A stretch of DNA of 64,000 bases from an uncultured Draconibacterium sp. GTDB lineage: Bacteria > Bacteroidota > Bacteroidia > Bacteroidales > Prolixibacteraceae. Position numbers and translations under genes: made by a program. The notes under the pieces were generated by a model. The model was not told where the DNA came from, ran no database searches, and saw only the letters and a list, made by a program, of their open reading frames with translations. Where the stretch lies: positions 4,456,001 through 4,520,000 of the forward strand of contig NZ_OY781981.1 in assembly GCF_963677565.1 (NCBI RefSeq), given 5' to 3'. This document shows positions 52,594-61,924 of this stretch, in pieces; position 1 is the stretch's first letter, and the number at the start of each line of letters is the position of its first letter.

Positions 52594-55515
52594 ATGACAA
52601 CACCTGAAAAATTCAACCAACTAAAATCCCAACTCGAGGGCGATCTTTTTTTCGATAATATTCAGCGGGTACTTTATTCCACCGATGCATCGCAATACAA
52701 AGAAATGCCGCTGGCCGTTACCAAGCCCAAAAACAAAGCGGATATAAAAAAAATTATTGCTTTTGCACGCGAGAACAATACTAATATTATTCCTCGTGGT
52801 GCAGGTACTTCTTTGGCCGGGCAAGTGGTCGGAAATGGAATTGTAGTTGATGTTTCAAAATATATGAACAGGATCATAGAGTTCAACAAAAATGAAAACT
52901 ATGTAATTGTTGAACCAGGTGTTGTTTTGGCAGAGTTGAACCTTTTTTTGGCTGAACATGGGATGCAATTCGGGCCGGAAACTTCAACCGCCAATCGCTG
53001 TGTTATTGGTGGTATGCTGGGAAATAATTCGTGTGGACTGCATTCCTTAGTATACGGTAGTGTGCGTGAACACGTATTGGAAATTGATGCCCTGTTAAGC
53101 GACGGTTCTGAAACCACATTTAAGGAATTAAGCAAGAAAGAATTTCAGGAAAAATTGAATGGCAATTCCAATCAACAGGAAAAAGCCATTTATCAGAATA
53201 TCAACAATCTGCTTTCCGATAATCAAAACAAGGAAGAGATTCGAAAAAACTTTCCCGAGCCCAAATTAACCCGCCGGAATATGGGTTACGCAATCGATGA
53301 ATTGATGTATGCCGATCCGTTTACTGAAAGCGGTGTAAAATTTAATTTCTGTAAATTATTGGCAGGTTCAGAGGGAACTCTGGCTTTCTCAACCAGAATT
53401 AAGTTGAATGTTATTCCACTGCCTCCAAAGTTTAAAGGATTGGTATGCGCACATTTTGAAACATTGGAAGAATCGCTGCTTGCGAACCTGATTGCCTTAA
53501 AATACAAACCAACGGCCATTGAATTAATGGACGATCCGGTAATGCAGGCTGCCAAACAAAACATTGAGCAGGCGAAAAACCGCTTTTTTGTAAAGGGCGA
53601 TCCGGGAGCGATGCTTATGATTGAATTTTCGTTTGAAACCGAAAAAGAATTAACCGACACAGCCGCTGCACTCAAAAAAGAACTGCAGGAAGCCAAGTTG
53701 GGATACCATTATCCACTGGTAACCGGTACCGATAAAATAAAACGCGTTTGGTCGTTACGAACAGCAGGACTCGGATTACTGGCTAACATTCCGGGCGACA
53801 GAAAAGGAGTACCTGGAATTGAAGATACTGCGGTGCATCCGGAATACCTGCCCGATTATGTAGCCGACATAAAAGTGGTATTGAAAAAACTTGGCTTAGA
53901 CAGCGTTTTTTATGCCCACATTGCAACCGGCGAAATTCACTTCCGTCCGCTAATTAATTTTAAAGATCCAAAAGATGTTGAGCTTTTTAACACCCTAATG
54001 AATGAAGTTGCAGCGTTGGTAAAAAAATACCGGGGATCGATGAGTGGCGAACACGGCGATGGGCGTGCGCGTGGCAAATTTATTCCGTTTATGCTTGGCG
54101 ACAAGTGCTACGAAATGGTAAAATCGGTGAAAAAAGCCTGGGATCCGGATAACATTTTTAATCCCGGAAAAATTGTTGATACACCACCCATTACCGAAAG
54201 TTTGCGGGTAATACCGGGCAAAGCGATTCCCGAAACAGATACCTATTTTGATTTCACGAAAAACAAAGGCTATTTCCGCAGCATTGAAAAATGTAGCGGA
54301 TCGGGCGATTGCCGAAAAAGTGAAGTGATTGGCGGTACCCTCTGCCCTACTTTTATGGCAACCCGCGACGAGGACAAAAGTACCCGCGGACGTGCAAATA
54401 TTCTTCGTGAGTTTTTGTACAACAATGAGAAGAAAGACCTTTTCGACCACCAGGAGATTTACGATATTTTAAGTCTTTGTATTTCTTGCAAAGCATGTAA
54501 AAGCGAGTGTCCGAGCAATGTCGACATGGCCAAATTAAAAGCCGAGTTTCTGCAGAATTATTACGATTTGCACGGTGTTCCTATGCGTTCGCGCTTAATT
54601 GGCTACCTGCCGCGTTTAAACAAACTGGCAATGGCTTTCCGTCCAATATCTAATTTTTTAATGAGCACTTCACTATTGAAAAGTTCAATTGGATTCTCAA
54701 CCAAACGTACACTTCCGGCACTGTCGAAAATTACCTTAAACCGCTGGGTTGAAAACGGCACACCAAAACCGGAACAAGAGACGAAAGGCAAAATTTATCT
54801 ATTTAACGATGAGTTTACCAATTATAACGAAAGCGATATTGGCATAAAAGCCATTCTGCTCCTAACCAAATTAGGTTACGAAGTTAAAATTCCGCAAACC
54901 AAAGAAAGCGGACGCACTTTCCTTTCGAAAGGAATGGTGCGCACTTCGAAGAAAGTTGCCACAGAAAATATAAATCTGTTAAAAGATATTATCACAGACG
55001 AAATACCGCTGGTTGGAATCGAACCTTCAGCCATTCTGGCTTTCCGTGATGAATACCCGGAATTGGTAGAAAAAGACCTGCAACCCGCTGCCGAAAAGCT
55101 GGCAAAAAATGCACTGCTTTTTGAAGAATTTATTGCCGCAGAAATAGAAAAAGGAAATATTACAGAAGCAGATTTTACCTCCGAAGAACAACACATTTTA
55201 TTACACGGACATTGCCAGCAAAAAGCTGTGGCATCAACCGAACCTTCAAAGAAAATGTTGTCGCTGCCCAAAAACTATTTTGTAAAAGAAATTCCATCAG
55301 GTTGCTGCGGAATGGCCGGCTCGTTTGGTTACGAAAAAGAACATTACGAGTTATCGATGCAAATTGGTGAGTTGGTGCTTTTTCCGGCAGTGCGCAAGGC
55401 TAAAGACGATTATATAATTTCTGCACCTGGAACTTCGTGCCGCCATCATATAAAAGATGGAACAGGAAAAATTGCTTTGCATCCGGTTGAAATTTTGTAT
55501 GCGGCATTGGTGTAA
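52594..55515 (+). CDS. FAD- and Fe-S-containing D-lactate dehydrogenase-like oxidoreductase
   Basis: Oxidises D-lactate, D-2-hydroxyglutarate or a similar 2-hydroxy acid and passes electrons to the respiratory chain. The 973 residues fuse a FAD-binding-4 domain (about 30-200; IIPRGAGTSLAGQVVGNGIV, GMLGNNSCGLHSLVYGSVRE), a FAD-linked oxidase C-terminal domain (about 230-520; HIATGEIHFRPL, GEHGDGRARGKF), a dicluster iron-sulfur domain (about 620-660; LCISCKACKSECPS, plus CSGSGDCRKSE earlier) and a C-terminal CCG-type domain (GCCGMAGSFGYEKEHYE). This is the Dld-II/YdiJ-like layout. The substrate is inferred from the family only. Confidence 0.9.
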   Translation: MTTPEKFNQLKSQLEGDLFFDNIQRVLYSTDASQYKEMPLAVTKPKNKADIKKIIAFARENNTNIIPRGAGTSLAGQVVGNGIVVDVSKYMNRIIEFNKNENYVIVEPGVVLAELNLFLAEHGMQFGPETSTANRCVIGGMLGNNSCGLHSLVYGSVREHVLEIDALLSDGSETTFKELSKKEFQEKLNGNSNQQEKAIYQNINNLLSDNQNKEEIRKNFPEPKLTRRNMGYAIDELMYADPFTESGVKFNFCKLLAGSEGTLAFSTRIKLNVIPLPPKFKGLVCAHFETLEESLLANLIALKYKPTAIELMDDPVMQAAKQNIEQAKNRFFVKGDPGAMLMIEFSFETEKELTDTAAALKKELQEAKLGYHYPLVTGTDKIKRVWSLRTAGLGLLANIPGDRKGVPGIEDTAVHPEYLPDYVADIKVVLKKLGLDSVFYAHIATGEIHFRPLINFKDPKDVELFNTLMNEVAALVKKYRGSMSGEHGDGRARGKFIPFMLGDKCYEMVKSVKKAWDPDNIFNPGKIVDTPPITESLRVIPGKAIPETDTYFDFTKNKGYFRSIEKCSGSGDCRKSEVIGGTLCPTFMATRDEDKSTRGRANILREFLYNNEKKDLFDHQEIYDILSLCISCKACKSECPSNVDMAKLKAEFLQNYYDLHGVPMRSRLIGYLPRLNKLAMAFRPISNFLMSTSLLKSSIGFSTKRTLPALSKITLNRWVENGTPKPEQETKGKIYLFNDEFTNYNESDIGIKAILLLTKLGYEVKIPQTKESGRTFLSKGMVRTSKKVATENINLLKDIITDEIPLVGIEPSAILAFRDEYPELVEKDLQPAAEKLAKNALLFEEFIAAEIEKGNITEADFTSEEQHILLHGHCQQKAVASTEPSKKMLSLPKNYFVKEIPSGCCGMAGSFGYEKEHYELSMQIGELVLFPAVRKAKDDYIISAPGTSCRHHIKDGTGKIALHPVEILYAALV

Positions 55516-56016
55516 ACATGTATCAAAAATAAGATATGGAAATGCATGTTTTCAATTTAGCATTTGTACTTTTTTATGTTTATCCAACTGATTAGCAACA
55601 AGTTTAAACGTCAAATTCCATTTAAATAATTTTATTTTGAGACTTTTTTAAAAACTCCCGAAGGACACTACAGTAAAGCGATAGAAGAGTTTTTAACAAA
55701 ATTGAAGGACGATTTTGTATTTAATCGTTAAAAACTTTAGAGTAAAATTAACTATTGGCTATTTTCAAAAACAATACATTGAACTGACATTTAAAGTATT
55801 GTACATCAATAAATATGAAGGTACAATGTGATCTAGAAGGTAATAGTCTTGAATTTTGGACGCTTCAAAAGACTTACTGCTGGAACAAATAATTCTAATC
55901 CGGCAGCAACTTCCGAGTTTTAATCAACCCCTTATTAAGTTTTAGATGGGTTATACTGATTGGCTCATCATAAAGGCAAATGTTTTATTTAAGAAAACAC
56001 AACAAAAATTAAATCG
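55516..56016. other. Intergenic region with a short coding-like remnant
   Basis: About 500 bp, AT-rich. At 55639-55731 the plus strand reads ETFLKTPEGHYSKAIEEF and continues as LTKLKDDFVFNR to a stop, with amino-acid composition more protein-like than its surroundings but no start codon; it may be the tail of a lost gene. I see no RNA gene and no clear promoter. Confidence 0.35.
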
Positions 56017-56940
56017 ATGAAAGCAAAGGTATTAATCGGGATGTTCCTGATAATGAGTTCACTTTATTGGAGCTGTATCGACGGAGTTCTGGATTCAGAA
56101 GAGGAAATGAATTCCACGGAATCAAATTTGATCACAGAAGAATATAATTTAAAAAGTGGTATGCTAGGAAAACAGATTGCACTACTACTTAAAAATGAAG
56201 AAACAGTTGGAACTATGACAATAACCAACAATGCAACAACGCTAACCGTAAGTTTTGAAGGAAACTCAAAATACAATCTCGAAGAGATTCAACTTTGGGT
56301 AGGCATCAATCCTGACGCAGTCCCTTCAACTATCAAAAATAAACCAATTCCGGGCATGTTTCCCTATAAGTCGTCGGATAAGAACGAACTCCAATTTAAT
56401 ATCTTATTGGAAGAAGTGGCATCCGATTTCAATTTCGAAGAAGGAAATGACATTTGCCTCTTTGCACATGTCTGCGCAATTAATAATTCTTCAGGAGCAG
56501 AAGAATCGGCATGGAGCGAGGGTAAATATTATCCTGATGAATTCCAGTTTACCTCATCGTATTCTACCTATACTCCAATAGGCGGTGGTGGCTGTTTCCC
56601 TCATTTAGCATTTTGTGGTGATATGATAGATGGTATATATTATTTCGACACCAGTAAAGGAAATGGAAACATCGTTGCAGATAACGAAAAAATAATAGGT
56701 ACTGCTGTGTTTCTTGATCAAAATATCAGATTTTATTTTGATCAACCCTGGATGTTCTCTGGCAATAGTCCCATGGTTGTTATTACCGGATTTCACAAAC
56801 CTGGTGGCCAAGGTATCCAGGTTTATAGTGGCGACCCATTGGCGCCTACTCCCCCAATGTTCTATTATTACGGTCCATTAACCAAATACAAATATTATAC
56901 TATCGAACTTAATGTTCAATATTGTACTACACAAAATTAG
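56017..56940 (+). CDS. Hypothetical lipoprotein
   Basis: This 307-residue protein starts with LIGMFLIMSSLYWSCIDG, a lipoprotein signal with the Cys in WSC, and an acidic stretch (DSEEEMNSTESNL) that may promote surface exposure in Bacteroidota. The rest is beta-rich, with GKQIALLLKNEETVGTMTIT, YNLEEIQLWVGINPDAVPST and VVITGFHKPGGQGIQVYSG. Cys residues at WSEGKYYPDEF-distant CLFAHVCAINNSSG and GGGCFPHLAFCGD might form disulfides. I do not recognise the family. It is followed 63 bp later by a methyltransferase gene on the same strand, with no obvious functional link. Confidence 0.75.
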   Translation: MKAKVLIGMFLIMSSLYWSCIDGVLDSEEEMNSTESNLITEEYNLKSGMLGKQIALLLKNEETVGTMTITNNATTLTVSFEGNSKYNLEEIQLWVGINPDAVPSTIKNKPIPGMFPYKSSDKNELQFNILLEEVASDFNFEEGNDICLFAHVCAINNSSGAEESAWSEGKYYPDEFQFTSSYSTYTPIGGGGCFPHLAFCGDMIDGIYYFDTSKGNGNIVADNEKIIGTAVFLDQNIRFYFDQPWMFSGNSPMVVITGFHKPGGQGIQVYSGDPLAPTPPMFYYYGPLTKYKYYTIELNVQYCTTQN

Positions 56941-57003
56941 ATTAAACATACCAGTCAACCATTTTTTGTTCTAAATGTTGTAAAGTATCAAAATCAGAAT
57001 AGT

Positions 57004-57597
57004 ATGAACAACTTTTGGAACGAAAGATATAGTGCAACAGAATATGCTTACGGGGAGGTACCGAATGATTTTATACGTCAGCAACTTCCTAGAATTAAGC
57101 CGGGTAAAATTTTATTCCCAGCTGAAGGAGAAGGAAGAAACTCAGTTTTTGCTGCTACTTTAGGATGGGATGTCACAGCATTCGACCCGAGTATAGAAGG
57201 CAGAAAAAAAGCTTTGTCACTTGCTATTAAACATAACACAAAAATCCAATACCTTGTATCGGACTTCAATACTGCCTCATTCGAAAACGATTACTTTGAC
57301 TGTATTTGCCTGACGTATGCCCATATGCCTTCTACCATGCGAGAACAAGTACACAACAAACTTTCAACATTCTTAAAACCAGGGGGAAAGCTTATTCTTG
57401 AAGGTTTTTCAAAAGATCAGATTAAGCGAAACAGCGGTGGTCCGAAAAATATCGACATGTTATTTGACGATAAAGAGTTGGAAAATGATTTTTGTAATTT
57501 TAATTCACTTCATATAGAAAAGACAGAAGTTATTCTCAATGAAGGTCCTTATCATCAGGGGATTGCATCAGTAATTCGACTAATAGGGGTGAAATAA
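57004..57597 (+). CDS. SAM-dependent methyltransferase (TehB-like)
   Basis: A class I methyltransferase of 197 residues. It begins FWNERYSATEYAYGEVPNDF, a start shared by TehB-like and thiopurine/tellurite-type methyltransferases. It has the SAM-binding region ILFPAEGEGRNSVFAATLGW, DPSIEGRKKA and DFNTASFENDYFDCICLTY, and a product-domain stretch LSTFLKPGGKLILEGFSKDQ. Substrate unknown: small molecules such as tellurite or thiols are possible. It is not obviously linked to rho downstream, which has its own promoter. Confidence 0.87.
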   Translation: MNNFWNERYSATEYAYGEVPNDFIRQQLPRIKPGKILFPAEGEGRNSVFAATLGWDVTAFDPSIEGRKKALSLAIKHNTKIQYLVSDFNTASFENDYFDCICLTYAHMPSTMREQVHNKLSTFLKPGGKLILEGFSKDQIKRNSGGPKNIDMLFDDKELENDFCNFNSLHIEKTEVILNEGPYHQGIASVIRLIGVK

Positions 57598-57809
57598 AAC
57601 AGGTACAAAATACCTTCAGATTGATCTACAAATACAACTCTTTTCTAAAAAGTTAAACAATTTCGTATCTTTAAACGTATAGTATTTACAATCAGAACTT
57701 TCGACCAAGGTTAGTTTATTCCATTAGAGAAGTATTTTTTGATAAAAAAATCAAAAGTTTTAATTTTACTTAAAAATCAGAAGAAGAAAGAAAAAAGAGT
57801 TTCATTTTT

Positions 57810-57840
57810 TTGTTTACAAGCAGGTAATTATTTATACTTG
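57810..57840 (+). promoter_or_regulatory. Promoter of rho
   Basis: TTG (57810-57812), a 20-bp spacer and TATACTTG (57833-57840), one base off TAnnTTTG, about 90 bp before the rho start. The remainder of 57598-57930 is AT-rich without a gene; the T-rich and C-poor leader offers little Rho-binding sequence. Confidence 0.55.
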
Positions 57841-57930
57841 CACACGATTTCAAAAGGAATCACTCTCCTCGTCAATTGTTCCAAAAATTTTCAACAATTA
57901 TTAATCGAGAAAAAGTTATAACATTAACAT

Positions 57931-59769
57931 ATGTATGATATTTTAGAACTGAACAAGAAACTTGTTCCTGAATTAAAAGAGATCGCTAAAGAGCTCAAAA
58001 TTAAACGTGTAGAATCCTACAAGAAACAGGATCTCATTTATAAAATACTCGATACCCAAGCTGTTCTTGAAGCAGAAAAGAAAGGCCCAAAGAATGCACC
58101 AAAAGAAGACAAAGGAGTTTTGGGTATTCGAAAAAAACAAAACGAACAAAAAGATTCCGTCCAGGATGAACCACGCCGCTCAAAAAGACCACGTCAAAGG
58201 GTGGAAACGGTAAAGCGTGAAAAAGTAGGATCTGGTCCGAAAAAGAAACAAGCTGATAAAAACGACGATAATGCTCAATCTCGTCAAGAGCAAATCAAGG
58301 CTATTATAAAAGGATTCAACAGAGAAAAAGCTCCTGAAGAATCGAATCAACAAAATGCTGAAAAAGCTGCAAAACCAATAGAAGAAAAAGCTGCTCCGCA
58401 ACAACATCAAATGCAACAAAAAGCTCCGGAGAAAAGACAAGAGCAACAAAAACCAATCGTAAAAGCTCCGCAGCAAAAAGAACAGCAGCATCGCGGTGGT
58501 CAGCAAAAAGAACAGCAGCATCGTGGTGGTCAGCAAAAAGACCAGCAACAACGTAGTGGTCAGCAAAAAAATCAGCAGAATCAACAAAATCAGCAAAGAC
58601 AACAAAACCAACAACAGGGAAATCGTCAAAAATCACGTCAATTTGAATTTGAAGGTATTATTACAAATACCGGCGTGTTAGAGATTTTGCAGGATGGTTA
58701 CGGATTCTTACGTTCTTCTGATTACAATTACTTGAATTCACCTGACGATATTTATGTATCGCAGAGTCAGATAAAATTATTTGGATTAAAAACAGGCGAC
58801 ACTGTTAAAGGAACTGTTCGTCCGCCAAAAGAAGGTGAAAAGTATTTCCCGTTAATAAAGGTGCTGGAAATTAACGGACGCAGCCCCGAATTTATTCGCG
58901 ACCGCGTACCATTTGATCACCTGACGCCTTTATTTCCTGACGAAAAATTTAACCTGACAGGAAATGGTCACGACAACATTTCGACACGAGTTGTAGATAT
59001 GTTTGCACCAATTGGTAAAGGACAACGTGGTTTGATTGTTGCACAGCCAAAAACCGGTAAAACGGTATTGCTGAAAGAAATTGCTAATGCAATAGCAGCC
59101 AACCACCCTGAAGTTTACATGATCGTATTATTGATCGACGAACGTCCTGAAGAGGTTACCGATATGGCACGCAGCGTACATGCCGAAGTAATTGCATCAA
59201 CTTTTGATGAACCGGCAGACAAGCACGTTAAAGTGGCAAACATTGTATTGGAAAAAGCAAAACGTTTAACCGAATGTGGTCACGATGTAGTTATCCTGCT
59301 CGACTCGATTACTCGTTTGGCACGTGCTTATAACACGGTTCAGCCGGCATCGGGTAAAGTACTTTCGGGTGGTGTTGATGCCAATGCTTTACATAAACCA
59401 AAACGTTTCTTTGGTGCTGCACGAAACATTGAAGAAGGTGGTTCATTAACCATTATGGCTACAGCACTTACCGAGACCGGATCGAAAATGGATGAAGTTA
59501 TTTTCGAAGAATTTAAAGGTACAGGTAACATGGAATTACAACTCGACAGGAAATTATCGAACAAACGTATTTTCCCTTCTGTGGATATTCCAACATCGAG
59601 TACCCGTCGCGAAGACCTTTTATTCTCGAAAGATGTTCTCGACAAACTATGGATATTACGCAACTACCTTGGAGATATGAATTCGTTGGAAGCAATGGAG
59701 TTTATGAAAACAAGACTGATGCGGACCAGAAGTGTGGAAGAATTCCTGGCTTCGATGAACGATGGATAG
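57931..59769 (+). CDS. rho: Transcription termination factor Rho with long disordered insertion
   Basis: Rho is the hexameric RNA helicase that ends transcription. The 612 residues exceed the E. coli length of 419. After the Rho_N domain (about 1-45; LVPELKEIAKELKIKRVESY) comes a Lys/Glu/Gln-rich disordered insert (about 50-245) holding short Gln repeats. Next are the RNA-binding cold-shock domain (about 248-320; GVLEILQDGYGFLRSSDYNY), the ATPase with Walker A PKTGKT (373-378), VILLDSITRLARAYN and the Q/R-loop regions. Such insertions are usual in Bacteroidota, and the one in Bacteroides thetaiotaomicron Rho is reported to drive phase separation. The gene has its own promoter and terminator. 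Confidence 0.96.
   Translation: MYDILELNKKLVPELKEIAKELKIKRVESYKKQDLIYKILDTQAVLEAEKKGPKNAPKEDKGVLGIRKKQNEQKDSVQDEPRRSKRPRQRVETVKREKVGSGPKKKQADKNDDNAQSRQEQIKAIIKGFNREKAPEESNQQNAEKAAKPIEEKAAPQQHQMQQKAPEKRQEQQKPIVKAPQQKEQQHRGGQQKEQQHRGGQQKDQQQRSGQQKNQQNQQNQQRQQNQQQGNRQKSRQFEFEGIITNTGVLEILQDGYGFLRSSDYNYLNSPDDIYVSQSQIKLFGLKTGDTVKGTVRPPKEGEKYFPLIKVLEINGRSPEFIRDRVPFDHLTPLFPDEKFNLTGNGHDNISTRVVDMFAPIGKGQRGLIVAQPKTGKTVLLKEIANAIAANHPEVYMIVLLIDERPEEVTDMARSVHAEVIASTFDEPADKHVKVANIVLEKAKRLTECGHDVVILLDSITRLARAYNTVQPASGKVLSGGVDANALHKPKRFFGAARNIEEGGSLTIMATALTETGSKMDEVIFEEFKGTGNMELQLDRKLSNKRIFPSVDIPTSSTRREDLLFSKDVLDKLWILRNYLGDMNSLEAMEFMKTRLMRTRSVEEFLASMNDG
58471..58590 (+). repeat. Tandem 30-bp repeats inside rho
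   Basis: Three in-frame 30-bp units (58471-58500, 58501-58530, 58531-58560) encode QQKEQQHRGG, QQKEQQHRGG and QQKDQQQRSG, followed by a degenerate fourth (QQKNQQNQQN). They lie in the disordered insert and could expand or contract without breaking the frame. Confidence 0.9.
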
Positions 59770-59790
59770 TCGATAAAAATATCAATATAA

Positions 59791-59826
59791 AAAAAGCAGG
59801 TTCAGTTTTTGAACCTGCTTTTTTTT
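59791..59826. terminator. Bidirectional terminator of rho
   Basis: AAAAAGCAGGTTC pairs with GAACCTGCTTTTT around a seven-base loop, with a T run on the plus strand and a matching A run on the other side, so it can serve both rho and the convergent U32 gene. Confidence 0.93.
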
Positions 59827-59831
59827 GCCTG

Positions 59832-59870
59832 AAATAGGATGTCATCTTTTAAAAAGATGACATCCTATTT
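59832..59870. repeat. Perfect 19-bp palindrome at the U32 gene end
   Basis: AAATAGGATGTCATCTTTT (59832-59850) is followed after one base by its exact reverse complement (59852-59870). The stop codon of the U32 gene (59865-59867) lies inside the right arm. There is no T run directly after it on the minus strand, so it may protect the transcript 3' end or bind a protein instead of ending transcription. Confidence 0.8.
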
Positions 59871-61844
59871 TAATCCCTTGTTAAAATTAAATGAGTTTGA
59901 AGGCTGAATTTGTTCTGATCGGAGAATACGGCTTTTTACAGTTTTTGCCCTGTGCTTTGAAACCGGTTCGTAACTTAAATCGATTAAATACCGGTAAAAA
60001 CCATTCTTTTTCAATTTATTTTTCGATTGTGAAATTGAAACCGGAATGTGCGGAACGATTGATGTTATACCATTTCTGCGAAAACGTTGCAGTTTAATAT
60101 TCATATCATCCACTAATTTGTCATCCCCATTTTTCATTGCTATGGGCATTCTCGAATGGAAAAGCTCAGGATAAAAATAAACCGGTACGATACCATCTTT
60201 ATGCGACAGTGAAAACAATGTTTCAAAATCAATTTCTTGTGGATAAGCAAAAAGGCTGACTCCCTCTTTTTTATAAAATTTGGCAGCAGCATCGTTAAAA
60301 ACATAAACATTATCATTAGTAACAATGCGGCATTTGGGCGGTATAAGATCAATTTGCGATAAATGGCTAATCACAAAATTTCTGATTCCGCCTTTAACCA
60401 TCCGGCTTACTAACTCCCGGTAATACTGATTCGCGTCCTGTTGAATAAACTTAGGAAGTTCAACATAAATTTTATCCTTAAACTTTTGGATAAAAGGCAC
60501 CTGCGGATCGAACCGGCTCCAGGTAATCTTTGAAAAAGCAAGAAACAAACCATCCATTTCATTCAGGTTCATTTTTTTCAGCCATTCCATCGAATTGATG
60601 CGAAAATAGAATTCTTCTTTTCTGGCTGTATGTTTGGTTTGTAAGGCACTTATTATTTTTTGCTTCTGTCCGTAGTTTAATTGCTTAAAATGTGTTCTGG
60701 CATCGTCGAGCTTTGATGGGAACTTTACATCACTTATTCCTGCCAGATAAACTTCGCTGTTTGGTTTTACCTGTTTTCCTGCAGCGTGAATTTTATACCC
60801 ACCATTTTCTTCAACAACCTCACGAACTTTTATTGTTTCTTGTTTTTCGGTGTTCGGAATATGAAAACGCAAACGAAATCCAGGCTCAATTTTCATCTGA
60901 GATGATACGTTAATATATGCGCCTTGAACATTTTTAACCTTACCAAGGAAAACTCCTGCCACCGTTTTTTCGGCTACAGCTGTTTTAACATCTTTCCCCA
61001 TAAAGTAGGCTGTCTTTTCACGTCCAAAGTCAAGTAACAATCGTTCTTTTGCTTTCTCCAGTTGCAGAGGTTCGTCAAGAGCTGTTCGGTAAGCTTGTGC
61101 CACCCGATACGTATATTCACCTGATTTCATGCGTCCCTCAACCTTTAAACTACTTACTCCCATTTTCTGGAAACGGGATACCAAATCGATTAACTGGTTG
61201 TCTTTCAAATTAAAAAGAAACTGTTTTGTATTTGTGGAGGTGTAAGTTCGCCGGCAAGGTTGAGTACAAAGTCCGCGGTTGGCTCCTCTTCCACCGGCGT
61301 AACTACTGTATAAACACATGCCGGAAAAAGAATAACACAACGCACCATGGATAAATACTTCGGTTTCAACTTTGCTTTTCTTACAAATTTTGGTGAGTTC
61401 GTGCAACGTTAATTCGCGAGCCAGAACAACACGTTCGATCCCTTTTTTTTGTGCATAATTAGCACCGGTTGAATTATGGATTCCCATTTGGGTACTGGCG
61501 TGTAAAACTAAATTTGGGAAATAGGTACGTGCGATATAAAAAACTCCCCAATCCTGGATGATAACTCCATTTACACCTGCTTGATTCAAAAAATTCAAAT
61601 AATCGAGTAACTCAGGAATCTCAGTGTTTTTAATTACCGTATTTAATGTAATGTAAACCTGAACGTTTTTCTTTTTCGCTTCTTTTAAAATTGTAATTAG
61701 TTGACCATTCGTAAAATTTTTTGCCCTTCCGCGTGCATTAAATTGCTTTAATCCCAGATAAACAGCGTCTGCACCTCCTTGCAAAGCAGCATAAAATGAT
61801 TCTGGATTTCCAACGGGTAAAAGAAGTTCCGGTTTTTGCATCAT
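59865..61844 (-). CDS. U32-family peptidase-like protein (RlhA/YdcP type)
   Basis: U32 proteins include RNA hydroxylases such as RlhA (5-hydroxycytidine in 23S rRNA) and TrhP. The start is taken at MMQKPELLLPVGNPESFYAA (61844), giving 659 residues, close to RlhA; the longer frame to 61967 overlaps the next promoter region. The TIM-barrel part has GGADAVYLGLKQFNARGRAK and LVLHASTQMGIHN. The iron-sulfur cysteines appear in FIHGALCYSFSGMCLYSSY and RGLCTQPCRRTY. A C-terminal accessory domain follows. The length favours RlhA, but YdcP-type peptidase function cannot be ruled out. It is convergent with rho and divergent from the racemase gene. Confidence 0.87.
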   Translation of the reverse strand: MMQKPELLLPVGNPESFYAALQGGADAVYLGLKQFNARGRAKNFTNGQLITILKEAKKKNVQVYITLNTVIKNTEIPELLDYLNFLNQAGVNGVIIQDWGVFYIARTYFPNLVLHASTQMGIHNSTGANYAQKKGIERVVLARELTLHELTKICKKSKVETEVFIHGALCYSFSGMCLYSSYAGGRGANRGLCTQPCRRTYTSTNTKQFLFNLKDNQLIDLVSRFQKMGVSSLKVEGRMKSGEYTYRVAQAYRTALDEPLQLEKAKERLLLDFGREKTAYFMGKDVKTAVAEKTVAGVFLGKVKNVQGAYINVSSQMKIEPGFRLRFHIPNTEKQETIKVREVVEENGGYKIHAAGKQVKPNSEVYLAGISDVKFPSKLDDARTHFKQLNYGQKQKIISALQTKHTARKEEFYFRINSMEWLKKMNLNEMDGLFLAFSKITWSRFDPQVPFIQKFKDKIYVELPKFIQQDANQYYRELVSRMVKGGIRNFVISHLSQIDLIPPKCRIVTNDNVYVFNDAAAKFYKKEGVSLFAYPQEIDFETLFSLSHKDGIVPVYFYPELFHSRMPIAMKNGDDKLVDDMNIKLQRFRRNGITSIVPHIPVSISQSKNKLKKNGFYRYLIDLSYEPVSKHRAKTVKSRILRSEQIQPSNSFNFNKGLK

Positions 61845-61924
61845 ACATTTTCGGGCAAAATTAGTAATAATAAATTTTAACCTTCCTAAATTATTTAGCA
61901 CTTTTGAAAGAAGAAACTTTAGAA

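Noticed and set aside
57739..57921. 60-residue protein in the rho leader
   Set aside because: It starts at TTG, is Lys-rich from A-runs, overlaps the best promoter for rho and shows no domain; probably chance.
58471..58590. CRISPR array
   Set aside because: Repeats are directly tandem, in frame and coding, with no spacers. No other CRISPR-like array was seen in the window.
58180..58629. 149-residue Leu-rich frame opposite rho
   Set aside because: It is the complement of CAG/CAA-rich codons in the Rho insert, which reads as Leu repeats; no start signal or independent coding bias.
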